Below, one piece after another: positions 1 to 13,622 of a stretch of 64,000 nt of DNA. The stretch is from NCBI RefSeq assembly GCF_051401765.1, contig NW_027480494.1, positions 248,001 through 312,000 of the forward strand, in the 5' to 3' direction. Below the pieces are notes generated by a model. That model did not search any database, was not told the origin of the DNA, and saw nothing but the letters and a program-made list of their open reading frames with translations. The number at the start of each line of letters is the position of its first letter. Positions within the stretch are counted from its first letter, which is position 1. The position numbers and the translations under genes are program-made. The stretch is from Calliopsis andreniformis (taxonomy: Eukaryota; Arthropoda; Insecta; Hymenoptera; Andrenidae).

Positions 1-3000
1 CATAGCCATAGCCGCCATATCCATGGACATAGTAGCCAAAGCCATAGCCATAGCAGCCATAGCCATAGACATAGCCATAGCAGCCATAGCCGTAGCCATA
101 GCCATAGCCATAGCAGTCATAGCCATAGCCATAGCTGCCATAGTCATAACCATAGCCATAGAAGCCATAGCCATAGCCATAGCAGCCTTAGCCGTAGCAG
201 CCGCAGCCATAGCCACAGCCATAGCAGCCATAGCCATAACCATAGCAGCCATAGCCATAGCAGACATAACCACAGCCATAGCAGCCATAGCCACAGCCAT
301 AGCAGCCATAGCCATAGCCATAGCAGCCAGAGGCAGAGCCACAGCAGCCGCAGACATAGCCATAGCCTTAGGAGCCATAGACATAACCATAGCCATAGTA
401 GCCATAGCCATAGACATAGCCGCCACAGCCATGGCCATAGTATCCAAAACCATAGCCTTAGCAGCCATAGCCAAAGACATAGCCATAGCAGCCATAGCCA
501 TAGCCATAGCCATAGCCATAGCAGCCATAGCCATAGCCATAGCAGACATAGCCATAGCCATAGCCATAGCAGCCGTATCCATAGCCATAGTAGCCATAGC
601 AATAGCCATAGCACCCATAGTCGCCATAGCCATAACCATAGCAGCCATAGCCATAGCCATAGCGGACATAGCCATAGCCATAGCCATAGCAGCCGTATCC
701 ATAGACATAGTAGCCATAGCCATAGCCATAGCAGCCATAGCCGCCATAGCTATAGCCATAGCAGCCATAGTAGGCACAGCCATAGCCATAGCAGCCATAG
801 CCATAGTCATATCAGGCATAGCCGCAGCCATAGCAGCCATAGCCATAGCCATAGCAGCCATAACCACAGCCATAGCAGCCATAGCCATAGCCATAGCAGC
901 CATAGCCATAGCCATAGCAGCCATAGCCATAGGCGTAGCAGCCATAGCAGCCATAGCGATAGCCATAGCAGCCATAGGCATACTCATAGCAGCCGGAGCC
1001 AGAGCCACAGCAGCCGGAGGCATAGTCATAGCCTTAGCAGCCATAGCCATAACCATACCCATAGCAGCCATAGCCATAGCCATAGCAGCCATTGCAATGG
1101 TCATAGTAGCCAAAGCCGTAGCCATAGCAGCCATAGGCATAGCCATATCCATAGCAGCCATAGCCATAGCCATAGCAGTCATAGTCATAGCCATAGCCAT
1201 TGCAGCCATAGCCATAGCCATAGCCATAGCAGCCATAGCCATAACCAAAGCAGCCATAGCCACAGCCATAGCACCCATAGCCATAGCCATAGCAGCCATA
1301 GCCATAGCCATAGCAGCCAGAGCCAGAGCCACAGCAGCCGTAGACATAGCCATAGCCATAGCAGCCATAGCCATAACCAAAGCAGCCATAGCCACAGCCA
1401 TAGCACCCATAGCCATAGCCATAGCAGCCATAGCCATAGCCATAGCAGCCATAGCCATACCCACAGCAGCCATAGCCATAGCCATAGCAGTCATAGCCAT
1501 AGCCATAGCCATAGCAGCCATACCAATGGCCATAGTAGCCAAAGCCGTAGCCATAGCAGCCATAGCCATAGCCATATCCATAACGGCCATAGCCATAGCC
1601 ATAGCAGTCATAGCCATAGCCATAGCCACAGCAGCCATGGCCATAGCCATAGCCATAGCAGCAATAGCCATAGCCATAGCAGCCATAGCCATAGCCATAG
1701 TAGACATAGCCACAGCCATAGCAGCCATAGCCATAGCCATAGCTGCCATAGGGATAGCCATACCCATAGCAGCCATAGACATAGCCATAGCAGTCATAGC
1801 CATAGCCATAGCCATAGCAGCCATAGCCATAGCCATAGCCATAGCAGCCATAGCCATAGCCATAGCAGGCATAGCAATAGCCATAGCAGCCATAACCACA
1901 GCCATAGCAGCCATAGCCATAGCCATAGCAGCCATAGCCATAGCCATAGCAGTTATAGCCATAGACATAGCCATAGCAGCCATAGCCATAGCCATAGCCA
2001 TAGCAGACATAGCCATAGCCATAGCCAAACCCATAGCAGCCATAGCCATAGCCATAGCAGTCATGGCCATAGCCATAGACAAAGCAGCCATAGCCATAGC
2101 CACAGAAATAGCAGCCATAGCCATAACCATAGCAGCCATAGCCATAGCCATAGCAGACATAACCACAGCCACAGCAGCCATAGCCATAGCCGTAGCAGCC
2201 ATAGCCATAGCCATAGCAGCCAGAGCCAGAGCCACAGCAGCCGTAGACATAGCCATAGCCTTAGGGGCCATAGACATAACCATAGCCAGAGCAGCCATAG
2301 AAATAGCCATAGCCGCCACAGCCATAGCCATAGCAGACATAGCCATAGCCATAGCCATAGCAGCCGTATCCATAGCCATAGTAGCCATAGCCATAGCCAT
2401 AGCAGCCATAGCCGCCATAGCCATAGCCATAGCAGCCATAGCCATAGCCATTGCAGCCATAGCCATAGCCATAGCAGCCGTAGGCAGAGCCATAGCAGCC
2501 ATAGCTATATCCATAGTAGACACACACATAGCCACAGACATAGCAGCCATAGTCACAGCCATTGCAGCCATAGCCACAGCCGTAGCAGCCATAGCCATAG
2601 CCATAGCAGCCATAACCATAGCCATAGCAGCCATAGCGATAGCCATAGCAGCCGTAGGCAGAGCCATAGCAGCCATAGCTATATCCATAGTAGACACACA
2701 CATAGCCACAGGCATAGCAGCCATAATCATAGCCATAGCCATAGCAGCCAATGCCATAGCCATAGCCATAGCAGCTGTAGCCACTGCCAAAGCGGCCATA
2801 GCCATAGCCACAGCAGCCTTAGCCATAGCCATAGCCACAGCAGCCATAGCCATAGCAGCCGCAGCCATAGCCACAGCCATAGCAGCCATAGCCATAACCA
2901 TAGCAGCCATAGCCATAGCAGACATAACCACAGCCATAGCAGCCATAGCCACAGCCATAGCAGCCATAGCCATAGCCATAGCAGCCAGAGGCAGAGCCAC

Positions 3001-3165
3001 AGCAGCCGTAGACATAGCCATAGCCTTAGGAGCCATAGACATAACCATAGCCATAGCAGCCATAGCCATAGCCATAGCCGTCACAGCCATGGCCATAGTA
3101 TCCAAAACCATAGCCATAGCAGCCATAGCCAAAGACATAGCCATAGCAGCCATAGCCATAGCCAT
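1..3165. repeat. Higher-order segment X, copy 1 (cut by the window start)
   Basis: This is the leftmost copy of a segment of about 3 kb recognised by its order of variants: CCATGGACAT at 21, a TATCCAAAACC block near 448, TCAGGCATAG at 812 and ACCAAAGC at 1,376. The same order recurs at 7,546 onward (offset 7,525) and 28,282 onward (offset 28,261). Both offsets are one more than a multiple of three because they span the single-base insertion near 6,591. Against the copy at 28,262 this copy lacks 222 bp near 2,320. It also has scattered substitutions, for example CGCAGAC in place of CGTAGAC near 350. The segment ends near 3,165, where the two copies diverge. Confidence 0.85.
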
Positions 3166-4321
3166 AGCCATAGCCATAGCAGACATAGCCATAGCCATAG
3201 CAGACATAGCCATAGCCATAGCCATAGCAGCCGTATCCATAGCCATAGTAGCCATAGCAATAGCCATAGCACGCATAGTCGCCATAGCCATAACCATAGC
3301 AGCCATAGCCATAGCCATAGCAGTCATAGCCATAGCCATAGCCATAGCACACATAGCCATAGCCATAGCCATAGCAGCCATAGCCATAACCAAAGCAGCC
3401 ACAGCCACAGCCATAGCACCCATAGCCATAGCCATAGCAGCCATAGCTATAGCCATAGCTGCCATAGCCATGGCCATAGTAGCCAAAGCCATAGCCATAG
3501 CAGCCATAGTCATAGACATAGACATAGCCATAGCAGCCATAGCCATAGCCATAGCCATAACCATAGCAGCCATAGCCATAGCCGTAGCAGCCATAGCCAT
3601 AGCCATAGCAGCCATAGCAGCCATAGCGATAACCATAGCAGCCATAGGCATACCCATAGCAGCCGGAGCCAGAGCCACAGCAGCCGTAGACATAGCCATA
3701 GCCTTAGCATTCATAGCCATAACCATAGCCATAGCAGCCATAGCCATAGCCATAGCAGCCATAGCGATAGCCATAGCAGCCATAGCCATAGCCATAGCAG
3801 TCATAGCCATAGCCATAGCCATAACAGCCATAGCCATAGCAGCCATAGCCATAGCCATAGCCATAGCCGTAGCAGCCATAGCCATAGCCATAGCAGCCAT
3901 AGCCATAGCCACAGCAGCCATAGCCATAGCCAGAGCAGTCATAGCCACAGCCATAGCAGTCATGGCCATAGCCATAGCAGCCATGGGCATAGCCATACCC
4001 ATAGCAGCCATAGCCATAGCCATAGCAGTCATAGCTATAGCCATAGCCATAGCAGCCATAGCCATAGCCATAGCCATAGCAGCCATAGCCATAACCATAG
4101 CAGCCATAGCCATAGCCATACCCATAGCAGCCATAGCCATAGCCATAGCCGTCATAGCCATAGCCACAGCCATAGCAGCCATAGCCATAGCCATAGCCAT
4201 AGCAGCCATAGCCATAGCCATAGCAGCCATAGCAATAGCCATAGCAGCCATAACCACAGCCATAGCAGCCATAGCCATAGCCATAGCAGCCATAGCCATA
4301 GCCATAGCAGCCAGAGCCTGA
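23..4321 (+). other. Ile-Ala open frame, probably not a gene
   Basis: This frame reads ATA GCC and translates as an Ile-Ala alternation of 1,432 residues with extra Ala. It opens at the ATG of CCATGG and closes at a TGA made by one substitution at about 4,319 (CAGAGCCTG where the tandem partner 1,020 bp on has CAGAGCCAG). The frame continues immediately afterwards. There is no signal peptide, domain or non-repeat end. ATA and GCC are each at least two substitutions from a stop codon, so a long open frame is expected by chance. I list it to explain the openness, not as a coding call. Confidence 0.8.
3166..3660. repeat. Linker satellite between segment X and the 1,020-bp duplication
   Basis: Ordinary CATAGC satellite that I did not assign to a larger duplication. 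It carries X-type variants near its start (a CCGTATCC block near 3,230) and the CAAAGC variant near 3,390 and 3,485. There is no gene or other element in it. Confidence 0.6.
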
Positions 4322-5700
4322 GCCACAGCAGCCGTAGACATAGCCATAGCCTTGGCAGCCATAAACATAACCATGGCCATAGCAGCCATAGCCATAGCCA
4401 TAGCAGCCATAGCCATAGCCATAGCAGCCGTAGCGATAGCCATAGCAGCCATAGGCATACCCATAGCAGCCGGAGCCAGAGCCACTGCGGCCGTAGACAT
4501 AGTCATAGCCTTAGCAGCCGTAGCCATAGCCATAGCCATAGCAGCCATAGCCATAGCCATAGCAGCCATACCAATGGCCATAGTAGCCAAAGCCGTAGCA
4601 ATAGCAGCCATAGCCATAGCCATATCCATAGCGGCCATAGCCATAGCCATAGCAGTCATAGCCATAGCCATAGCCATAGCAGCCGGAGCCAGAGCCACAG
4701 CAGCCGTAGACATAGCCATAGCCTTAGCATTCATAGCCATAACCATAGCCATAGCAGCCATAGCCATAGCCATAGCAGCCATAGCGATAGCCATAGCAGC
4801 CATAGCCATAGCCATAGCAGTCATAGCCATAGCCATAGCCATAGCAGCCATAGCCATAGCAGCCATAGCCATAGCCATAGCCATAGCCGTAGCAGCCATA
4901 GCCATAGCCATAGCAGCCATAGCCATAACCATAGCAGCCATAGCCACAGCCAGAGCAGTCATAGCCACAGCCATAGCAGTCATGGCCATAGCCATAGCAG
5001 CCATAGGCATAGCCATACCCATAGCAGCCATAGCCATAGCCATAGCAGTCATAGCTATAGCCATAGCCATAGCAGCCATAGCCATAGCCATAGCCATAGC
5101 AGCCATAGCCATAACCATAGCAGCCATAGCCATAGCCATACCCATAGCAGCCATAGCCATAGCCATAGCCGTCATAGCCATAGCCACAGCCATAGCAGCC
5201 ATAGCCATAGCCATAGCCATAGCAGCCATAGCCATAGCCATAGCAGCCATAGCAATAGCCATAGCAGCCATAACCACAGCCATAGCAGCCATAGCCATAG
5301 CCATAGCAGTCATAGCCATAGCCATAGCAGCCAGAGCCAGAGCCACAGCAGCCGTAGACATAGCCATAGCCTTGGCAGCCATAGACATAACCATGGCCAT
5401 AGCAGCCATAGCCATAGCCATAGCAGCCATAGCCATAGCCATAGCAGCCGTAGCGATAGCCATAGCAGCCATAGGCATACCCATAGCAGCCGGAGCCAGA
5501 GCCACTGCAGCCGTAGACATAGCCATAGCCTTAGCAGCCGTAGCCATAGCCATAGCCATAGCAGCCATAGCCATAGCCTTAGCAGCCATACCAATGGCCA
5601 TAGTAGCCAAAGCCGTAGCCATAGCAGCCATAGCCATAGCCATATCCATAGCGGCCATAGCCATAGCCATAGCAGTCATAGCCATAGCCATAGCCATAGC
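3661..5700. repeat. Tandem duplication, period 1,020 bp (3,661-4,680 and 4,681-5,700)
   Basis: Both units begin AGCCGGAGCC and share the same succession of variants, including GCCTTAGCATTC (3,702 and 4,722), CTTGGCAGCC followed by an ACCATGG block (about 4,350 and 5,370) and ACCAATGGCC (about 4,571 and 5,591). The match ends at 5,700/5,701, where unit 1 is followed by AGCCGGAGCC and unit 2 by AGCCATGGCC. I count roughly a dozen or more substitutions between units and no length change. One of them makes the stop near 4,319. Period 1,020 is a multiple of three. This pair is more diverged than the 2,886- and 6,890-bp pairs, so it is probably older. Confidence 0.85.
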
Positions 5701-6584
5701 AGCCATGGCCATAGCCATAGCCATAGCAGCCATAGCCATAGCCATAGCAGCCACAGCCATAGCCATAGCAGACATAGCCACAGCCATAGCAGCCATAGTC
5801 ATAGCCATAGCTGCCATAGCCATAGCCATACCCATAGCAGCCATAGACATAGCCATAGCAGTCATAGCCATAGCCATAGCCATAACAGCCATAGCCATAG
5901 CCATAGTCATAGCAGCCATAGCGATAGCCATAGCAGCCATAGCCACAGCCATGGCGGACATAGCAGCCATAGCCGTAGCCATAGTCATAGTCACAGCAGC
6001 CATAGCGATAGCCATAGCAGCCATAGCCATAGTCATAGCAGCCATAGCCATAGCCACAGCCATATCAGCCATATCCATAGCCATAGCAGCCATAGCGATA
6101 GCCATAGCAGCCATAGCCATAGCCATAGCAGCCATAGCCATAGCCATAGCAGCCATAACCACAGCCATAGCGGCCATAGCCACAGCCATAGCAGCCATAG
6201 CCATAGCCATAGCAGCCATAGCCATAGCCATAGCAGTTATAGCCATAGACATAGCCATAGCAGCCATAGCCATAGCCATAGCCATAGCAGACATAGCCAT
6301 AGCCATAGCAGCCATAGCCATAGCCAAACCCATAGCAGCCATAGCCATAGCCATAGCAGTCATGGCCATAGCCATAGACAAAGCAGCCATAGCCATAGCC
6401 ACAGCCATAGCAGCCATAGCCATAACCATAGCAGCCATAGCCATAGCCATAGCAGACATAACCACAGCCACAGCAGCCATAGCCATAGCCATAGCAGTCA
6501 TAGCCATAGCCATAGCAGCCAGAGCCAGAGCCACAGCAGCCGTAGACATAGCCATAGCCTTAGCAGCCATAGCCATAACCATAG
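5701..6584. repeat. Satellite between the 1,020-bp duplication and the first frame shift
   Basis: CATAGC satellite with variants that place it near blocks at about 13,680-13,900: a GCCATGGCGGACATAG word near 5,950 recurs near 13,697, and GCCATATCAGCC near 6,058 recurs near 13,806. No gene, promoter or foreign insertion is visible. Confidence 0.6.
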
Positions 6585-6600
6585 CTATACCTTGCCATAG
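6585..6600. other. Single-base insertion that shifts the array register
   Basis: Here the array reads GCTATACCTTGCCATAG. Related copies near 24,440, 27,326 and 33,260 read GCTATACCAGCCATAG, one base shorter. From this point every frame of the array moves by one: Ile-Ala is in register 2 (modulo 3) before it and in register 0 after it. It is one of only two non-triplet length changes I could find in 64 kb. It could be a real mutation or an uncorrected read error. Confidence 0.85.
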
Positions 6601-7525
6601 CCATAGCAGCCATAGATATATCCATAGCAGCCAGAGCCAGAGCCACAGCAGCCGTAGACATAGCCATAGCTGCCATAGTCATAACCATAGCCATAGCAGC
6701 CATAGCCAAAGCCATAGCAGCCATAGCCATAGCAGCCGCAGCCATAGCCATAGCCATAGCAGCCATTGCCATAGCCATAGCAGCCATAACCACAGCCATA
6801 GCGGCCATAGCCATAGCCATAGCAGCCAGAGCCGTAGCAGCCAGAGCCAGAGCCACAGCAGCCGTAGACATAGCCATAGCCTTAGCAGCCATAGACATAA
6901 TCATAGCCATAGCAGCCATAGCCATAGCCACAGCAGCCACAGCCATGGCCATAGTAGCCAAAGCCATAGCCATGGCCATAGTAGCCAAAGCCATAGCCAT
7001 TGCAGCCATAGCCATAGACATAACCATAGCCGCCAAAACCATAGCCGTAGCCATAGCCATAGCAGCCATAGCCATAGCCATAGACATAGCCACAGCAGCC
7101 AGAGGCAGAGCCACAGCAGCCGTAGACATAGCCATAGCCTTAGCAGCCGTAGACATAACCATAGCCATAGCAGCCATAGCCATAGCCATAGCAGCCATAG
7201 CCATAGCCATAGCAGCCATAGCCACAGTCATAGCAGCCATAGCCATAGCCATAGCCATAGCAGCCATAGATATAGCCATAGCAGCCATAGCCATAACCAT
7301 ACCCATAGCAGCCATAGCCATAGCCATAGCCATAGCAGCCATAGCCATATCCATAGCAGCCATAGCCATAGCCATAGCAGCCATAACCACAGCCACAGCA
7401 GCCATAGCCATAGCCATAGCAGCCATAGACATAGCCACAGCAGCCAGAGGCAGAGCCACAGCAGCCGTAGACATAGCCATAGCCGTAGCAGCCGTAGACA
7501 TAACCATAGCCATAGCAGCCATAGC
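6601..7525. repeat. Block shared with 24,451-25,375 (offset 17,850)
   Basis: The variant CATAGATATA at 6,611 and 24,461, and CCATGGACAT at 7,546 and 25,396, give the same offset of 17,850 (a multiple of three). The blocks between them carry the same landmarks: paired CCATGGCCATAGTAGCC words near 6,945 and 6,972, and CAGAGGCAGAG words near 7,100 and 7,450. This block leads directly into the second copy of segment X. Confidence 0.75.
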
Positions 7526-9450
7526 CATAGCCATAGCAGCCATATCCATGGACATAGTAGCCAAAGCCATAGCCATAGCAGCCATAGCCATAGACATAGC
7601 CATAGCAGCCATAGCCGTAGCCATAGCCATAGCCATAGCAGTCATAGCCATAGCCATAGCTGCCATAGTCATAACCATAGCCATAGAAGCCATAGCCATA
7701 GCCATAGCAGCCTTAGCCGTAGCAGCCGCAGCCATAGCCACAGCCATAGCAGCCATAGCCATAACCATAGCAGCCATAGCCATAGCAGACATAACCACAG
7801 CCATAGCAGCCATAGCCACAGCCATAGCAGCCATAGCCATAGCCATAGCAGCCAGAGGCAGAGCCACAGCAGCCGTAGACATAGCCATAGCCTTAGGAGC
7901 CATAGACATAACCATAGCCATAGCAGCCATAGCCATAGCCATAGCCGCCACAGCCATGGCCATAGTATCCAAAACCATAGCCTTAGCAGCCATAGCCAAA
8001 GACATAGCCATAGCAGCCATAGCCATAGCCATAGCCATAGCCATAGCAGCCATAGCCATAGCCATAGCAGACATAGCCATAGCCATAGCCATAGCAGCCG
8101 TATCCATAGCCATAGTAGCCATAGCAATAGCCATAGCACCCATAGTCGCCATAGCCATAACCATAGCAGCCATAGCCATAGCCATAGCAGACATAGCCAT
8201 AGCCATAGCCATAGCAGCCGTATCCATAGACATAGTAGCCATAGCCATAGCCATAGCAGCCATAGCCGCCATAGCTATAGCCATAGCAGCCATAGTAGAC
8301 ACAGCCATAGCCATAGCAGCCATAGCCATAGTCATATCAGGCATAGCCGCAGCCATAGCAGCCATAGCCACAACCAAAGCAGCCATAGCCACAGCCATAG
8401 CACCCATAGCCATAGCCATAGCAGCCATAGCCATAGCCATAGCAGCCATAGCCATACCCACAGCAGACATAGCCATAGCCATAGCAGTCATAGCCATAGC
8501 CATAGCCATAGCAGCCATACCAATGGCCATAGTAGCCAAAGCCGTAGCCATAGCAGCCATAGCCATAGCCATATCCATAGCGGCCATAGCCATAGCCATA
8601 GCAGTCATAGCCATAGCCATAGCCACAGCAGCCATGGCCATAGCCATAGCCATAGCAGCCATAGCCATAGCCATAGCAGCCATAGCCATAGCCATAGTAG
8701 ACATAGCCACAGCCATAGCAGCCATAGCCATAGCCATAGCTGCCATAGGGATAGCCATACCCATAGCAGCCATAGACATAGCCATAGCAGTCATAGCCAT
8801 AGCCATAGCCATAGCAGCCATAGCCATAGCCATAGCCATAGCAGCCATAGCCATAGCCATAGCAGCCATAGCAATAGCCATAGCAGCCATAACCACAGCC
8901 ATAGCAGCCATAGCCATAGCCATAGCAGCCATAGCCATAGCCATAGCAGTTATAGCCATAGACATAGCCATAGCAGCCATAGCCATAGCCATAGCCATAG
9001 CAGACATAGCCATAGCCATAGCCAAACCCATAGCAGCCATAGCCATAGCCATAGCAGTCATGGCCATAGCCATAGACAAAGCAGCCATAGCCATAGCCAC
9101 AGAAATAGCAGCCATAGCCATAACCATAGCAGCCATAGCCATAGCCATAGCAGACATAACCACAGCCACAGCAGCCATAGCCATAGCCGTAGCAGCCATA
9201 GCCATAGCCATAGCAGCCAGAGCCAGAGCCACAGCAGCCGTAGACATAGCCATAGCCTTAGGGGCCATAGACATAACCATAGCCAGAGCAGCCATAGAAA
9301 TAGCCATAGCCGCCACAGCCATGGCCATTGTATCCAAAACCATAGCCATAGCAGCCATAGCCAAAGACATAGCCATAGCAGCCATAGCCATAGCCATAGC
9401 CATAGCCATAGCAGCCATAGCCATAGCCATAGCAGACATAGCCATAGCCA
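7526..9450. repeat. Higher-order segment X, copy 2, with a 528-bp internal loss
   Basis: CCATGGACAT at 7,546 and TCAGGCATAG at 8,337 match 21 and 812 at offset 7,525. ACCAAAGC at 8,373 matches 1,376 at offset 6,997, so 528 bp (176 triplets) present in copy 1 is missing between about 8,350 and 8,373. The later landmark AACCATAGCCAGAG at 9,275 keeps offset 6,997 to 2,278. Unlike copy 1 it keeps the TGTATCCAAAACC block near 9,329. The match to the copy at 28,262 fades near 9,440. Confidence 0.8.
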
Positions 9451-10869
9451 TAGCAGTCATAGCCATAGCCATAGCCATAGCAGCCATAGCCATAGCCATA
9501 GCCGTCATAGCCATAGCCACAGCCATAGCAGCCATAGCCATAGCCATAGCCATAGCCGTAGCAGCCATAGCCATAGCCATAGCAGCCATAGCCATAGCCA
9601 TAGCAGCCATAGCAATAGCCATAGCAGCCATAACCACAGCCATAGCAGCCATAGCCATAGCCATAGCAGCCATAGCCATAGCCATAGCAGCCAGAGCCAG
9701 AGCCACAGCAGCCGTAGACATAGCCATAGCCTTGGCAGCCATAGACATAACCATGGCCATAGCAGCCATAGCCATAGCCATAGCAGCCATAGTCATAGCC
9801 ATAGCAGACATAACCACAGCCACAGCAGCCATAGCCATAGCCATAGCAGACATAGCCATAGCCATAGCCATAGCAGCCATAGCCATAACCATAGCAGCCA
9901 TAGCCATAGCCATACCCATAGCAGCCATAGCCATAGCCATAGCCGTCATAGCCATAGCCACAGCCATAGCAGCCATAGCCATAGCCATAGCCATAGCAGC
10001 CATAGCCATAGCCATAGCAGCCATAGCAATAGCCATAGCAGCCATAACCACAGCCATAGCAGCCATAGCCATAGCCATAGCAGCCATAGCCATAGCCATA
10101 GCAGCCAGAGCCAGAGCCACAGCAGCCGTAGACATAGCCATAGCCTTGGCAGCCATAGACATAACCATGGCCATAGCAGCCATAGCCATAGCCATAGCAG
10201 CCGTAGCGATAGCCATAGCAGCCATAGGCATACCCATAGCAGCCGGAGCCAGAGCCACTGCGGCCGTAGACATAGCCATAGCCTTAGCAGCCGTAGCCAT
10301 AGCCATAGCCATAGCAGCCATAGCCATAGCCATAGCAGCCATACCAATGGCCATAGTAGCCAAAGCCGTAGCAATAGCAGCCATAGCCATAGCCATATCC
10401 ATAGCGGCCATAGCCATAGCCATAGCAGTCATAGCCATAGCCATAGCCATAGCAGCCGGAGCCAGAGCCACAGCAGCCGTAGACATAGCCATAGCCTTAG
10501 CATTCATAGCCATAACCATAGCCATAGCAGCCATAGCCATAGCCATAGCAGCCATAGCGATAGCCATAGCAGCCATAGCCATAGCCATAGCAGTCATAGC
10601 CATAGCCATAGCCATAGCAGCCATAGCCATAGCAGCCATAGCCATAGCCATAGCCATAGCCGTAGCAGCCATAGCCATAGCCATAGCAGCCATAGCCATA
10701 GCCATAGCAGCCATAGCAATAGCCATAGCAGCCATAACCACAGCCATAGCAGCCATAGCCATAGCCATAGCAGCCATAGCCATAGCCATAGCAGCCAGAG
10801 CCAGAGCCACAGCAGCCGTAGACATAGCCATAGCCTTGGCAGCCATAGACATAACCATGGCCATAGCAG
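9451..10869. repeat. Satellite related to the 3.7-5.7 kb blocks
   Basis: This stretch repeats the vocabulary of the 1,020-bp units: CTTGGCAGCC with an ACCATGG block near 9,731, 10,145 and 10,835, ACCAATGG near 10,342 and GCCGGAGCC with TTAGCATTC at 10,455-10,504. The TTAGCATTC landmark is offset 5,773 from that at 4,729. This is one more than a multiple of three, as expected for a pair spanning the insertion near 6,591. It contains no gene. Confidence 0.65.
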
Positions 10870-13622
10870 CCATAGCCATAGCCATAGCAGCCATAGTCAT
10901 AGCCATAGCTGCCATAGGCATAGCCATACCCATAGCAGCCATAGACATAGCCATAGCAGTCATAGCCATAGCCATAGCCATAACAGCCATAGCCATAGCC
11001 ATAGCCATAGCAGCCATAGCCATAGCCATAGCAGCCATAGCAATAGCCATAGCAGCCATAACCACAGCCATAGCAGCCATAGCCATAGCCATAGCAGCCA
11101 GAGCCAGAGCCACAGCAGCCGTAGACATAGCCATAGCCTTAGGGGCCATAGACATAACCATAGCCATAGCAGCCATAGAAATAGCCATAGCCGCCACAGC
11201 CATGGCCATTGTATCCAAAACCATAGCCATAGCAGCCATAGCCAAAGACATAGCCATAGCAGCCATAGCCATAGCCATAGCCATAGCCATAGAAGCCATA
11301 GCCATAGCCATAGCAGACATAGCCATAGCCATAGCCATAGCAGCCGTATCCATAGCCATAGCAGCCATAGCCATAGCCATAGCAGCCATAGTCGCCATAG
11401 CCATAACCATAGCAGCCATAGCCATAGCCATAGCAGACATAGCCATAGCCATAGCCATAGCAGCCGTATCCATAGCCATAGTAGCCATAGCCATAGCCAT
11501 AGCAGCCATAGCCGCCATAGCCATAGCCATAGCAGCCATAGACATAGCCATAGCAGCCAGAGCCAGAGCCACAGCAGCCGTAGACATAGCCATAGCCTTG
11601 GCAGCCATAGACATACCCATGGCCATAGCAGCCATAGCCATAGCCATAGCAGCCATAGCCATAGCCATAGCAGCCGTAGCGATAGCCATAGCAGCCATAG
11701 GCATACCCATAGCAGCCGGAGCCAGAGCCACTGCAGCCGTAGACATAGCCATAGCCTTAGCAGCCGTAGCCATAGCCATAGCCATAGCAGCCATAGCCAT
11801 AGCCATAGCATCCATAGCAATAGCCATAGCAGCCATAACCACAGCCATAGCAGCCATAGCCATAGCCATAGCAGCCATAGCCATAGCCATAGCAGTTATA
11901 GCCATAGACATAGCAGCCATAGCCATAGCCATAGCAGACATAGCCACAGCCATAGCAGCCATAGTCATAGCCATAGCTGCCATAGGCATAGCCAAACCCA
12001 TAGCAGCCATAGACATAGCCATAGCAGTCATAGCCATAGCCATAGCCATAACAGCCATAGCCATAGCCATAGCCATAGCAGCCATAGCCATAGCCATAGC
12101 AGCCATAGCAATAGCCATAGCAGCCATAACCACAGCCATAGCAGCCATAGCCATAGCCATAGCAGCCATAGCCATAGCCATAGCAGTTATAGCCATAGAC
12201 ATAGCCATAGCAGCCATAGCCATAGCCATAGCCATAGCAGACATAGCCATAGCCATAGCAGCCATAGCCATAGCCAAACCCATAGCAGCCATAGCCATAG
12301 CCATAGCAGTCATGGCCATAGCCATAGACAAAGCAGCCATAGCCATAGCCACAGCCATAGCAGCCATAGCCATAACCATAGCAGCCATAGCCATAGCCAT
12401 AGCAGACATAACCACAGCCACAGCAGCCATAGCCATAGCCATAGCAGCCATAGCCATAGCCATAGCAGCCAGAGCCAGAGCCACAGCAGCCGTAGACATA
12501 GCCATAGCCTTAGGGGCCATAGACATAACCATAGCCATAGCAGCCATAGAAATAGCCATAGCCGCCACAGCCATGGCCATTGTATCCAAAACCATAGCCA
12601 TAGCAGCCATAGCCAAAGACATAGCCATAGCAGCCATAGCCATAGCCATAGCCATAGCCATAGCAGCCATAGCCATAGCCATAGCAGACATAGCCATAGC
12701 CATAGCCATAGCAGCCGTATCCATAGCCATAGTAGCCATAGCCATAGCCATAGCAGCCATAGTCGCCATAGCCATAACCATAGCAGCCATAGCCATAGCC
12801 ATAGCAGACATAGCCATAGCCATAGCCATAGCAGCCGTATCCATAGCCATAGTAGCCATAGCCATAGCCATAGCAGCCATAGCCGCCATAGCCATAGCCA
12901 TAGCAGCCATAGCCATAGCCATTGCAGCCATAGCCATAGCCATAGCAGCCATAGCCATAGCCATACCCATAGCAGCCATAGCCATAGCCATACCCATAGC
13001 AGCCATAGCCATAGCCATAGCAGTCATGGCCATAGCCATAGACAAAGCAACCATAGCCATAGCCACAGCCATAGCAGCCATAGCCATAACCATAGCAGCC
13101 ATAGCCATAGCCATAGCAGACATAACCACAGCCATAGCAGCCATGGCCATAGCCATAGCAGCCATAGCCATCGCCATAGCCTTAGCAGCAATAGCCATAG
13201 TCATAGCCACAGCCATAGCAGCTATAGCCATAGCCATAGCCATAGCAGCCACAGCCGTAGCCATAGCAGCCATAGCCATAGCCATAGCAGCCATAGTAGA
13301 CATAGCCATAGCCATAGCAGCCATAGCCATAGCCATAGCAGCCATAGCCATAGCTATAGCAGCCAGAGCCAGAACCACAGCAGCCGTAGACATAGCCATA
13401 GCCTTAGCAGCCATAGCCATAACCATAGCTATAGCAGCCATAGCCATAGCAGCCATAGACATATCCATAGCAGCCAGAGCCAGAGCCACAGCAGCCGTAG
13501 ACATAGCCATAGCATCCATAGCCATAGCAGCCGTAGCCATAGCCATAGCTGCCATAGTCATAACCTTAGCCATTGCAGCCATAGCCATAGCCATAGCAGC
13601 CATAGCCGTAGCCATAGCAGCC
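10870..13622. repeat. 4-kb duplication, left copy, holding two 714-bp units
   Basis: The landmark CCATAGTCAT at 10,891 recurs at 14,908 (offset 4,017). From about 15,110 the offset becomes 4,038 because the right copy has one extra 21-bp block. In this left copy the word GACAAAGC occurs at 12,327 and 13,041, 714 bp apart. The right copy has three at the same spacing. The match ends near 13,622, after a GCCGTAGCCATAGCAGCC word. Confidence 0.85.

Noticed and set aside
144..614. Leu-Trp frames on the - strand (several of 60-300 codons)
   Set aside because: CTA TGG is just the third - strand reading of the hexamer. TGG mutates to stop easily, so these frames are short and end at random variants.
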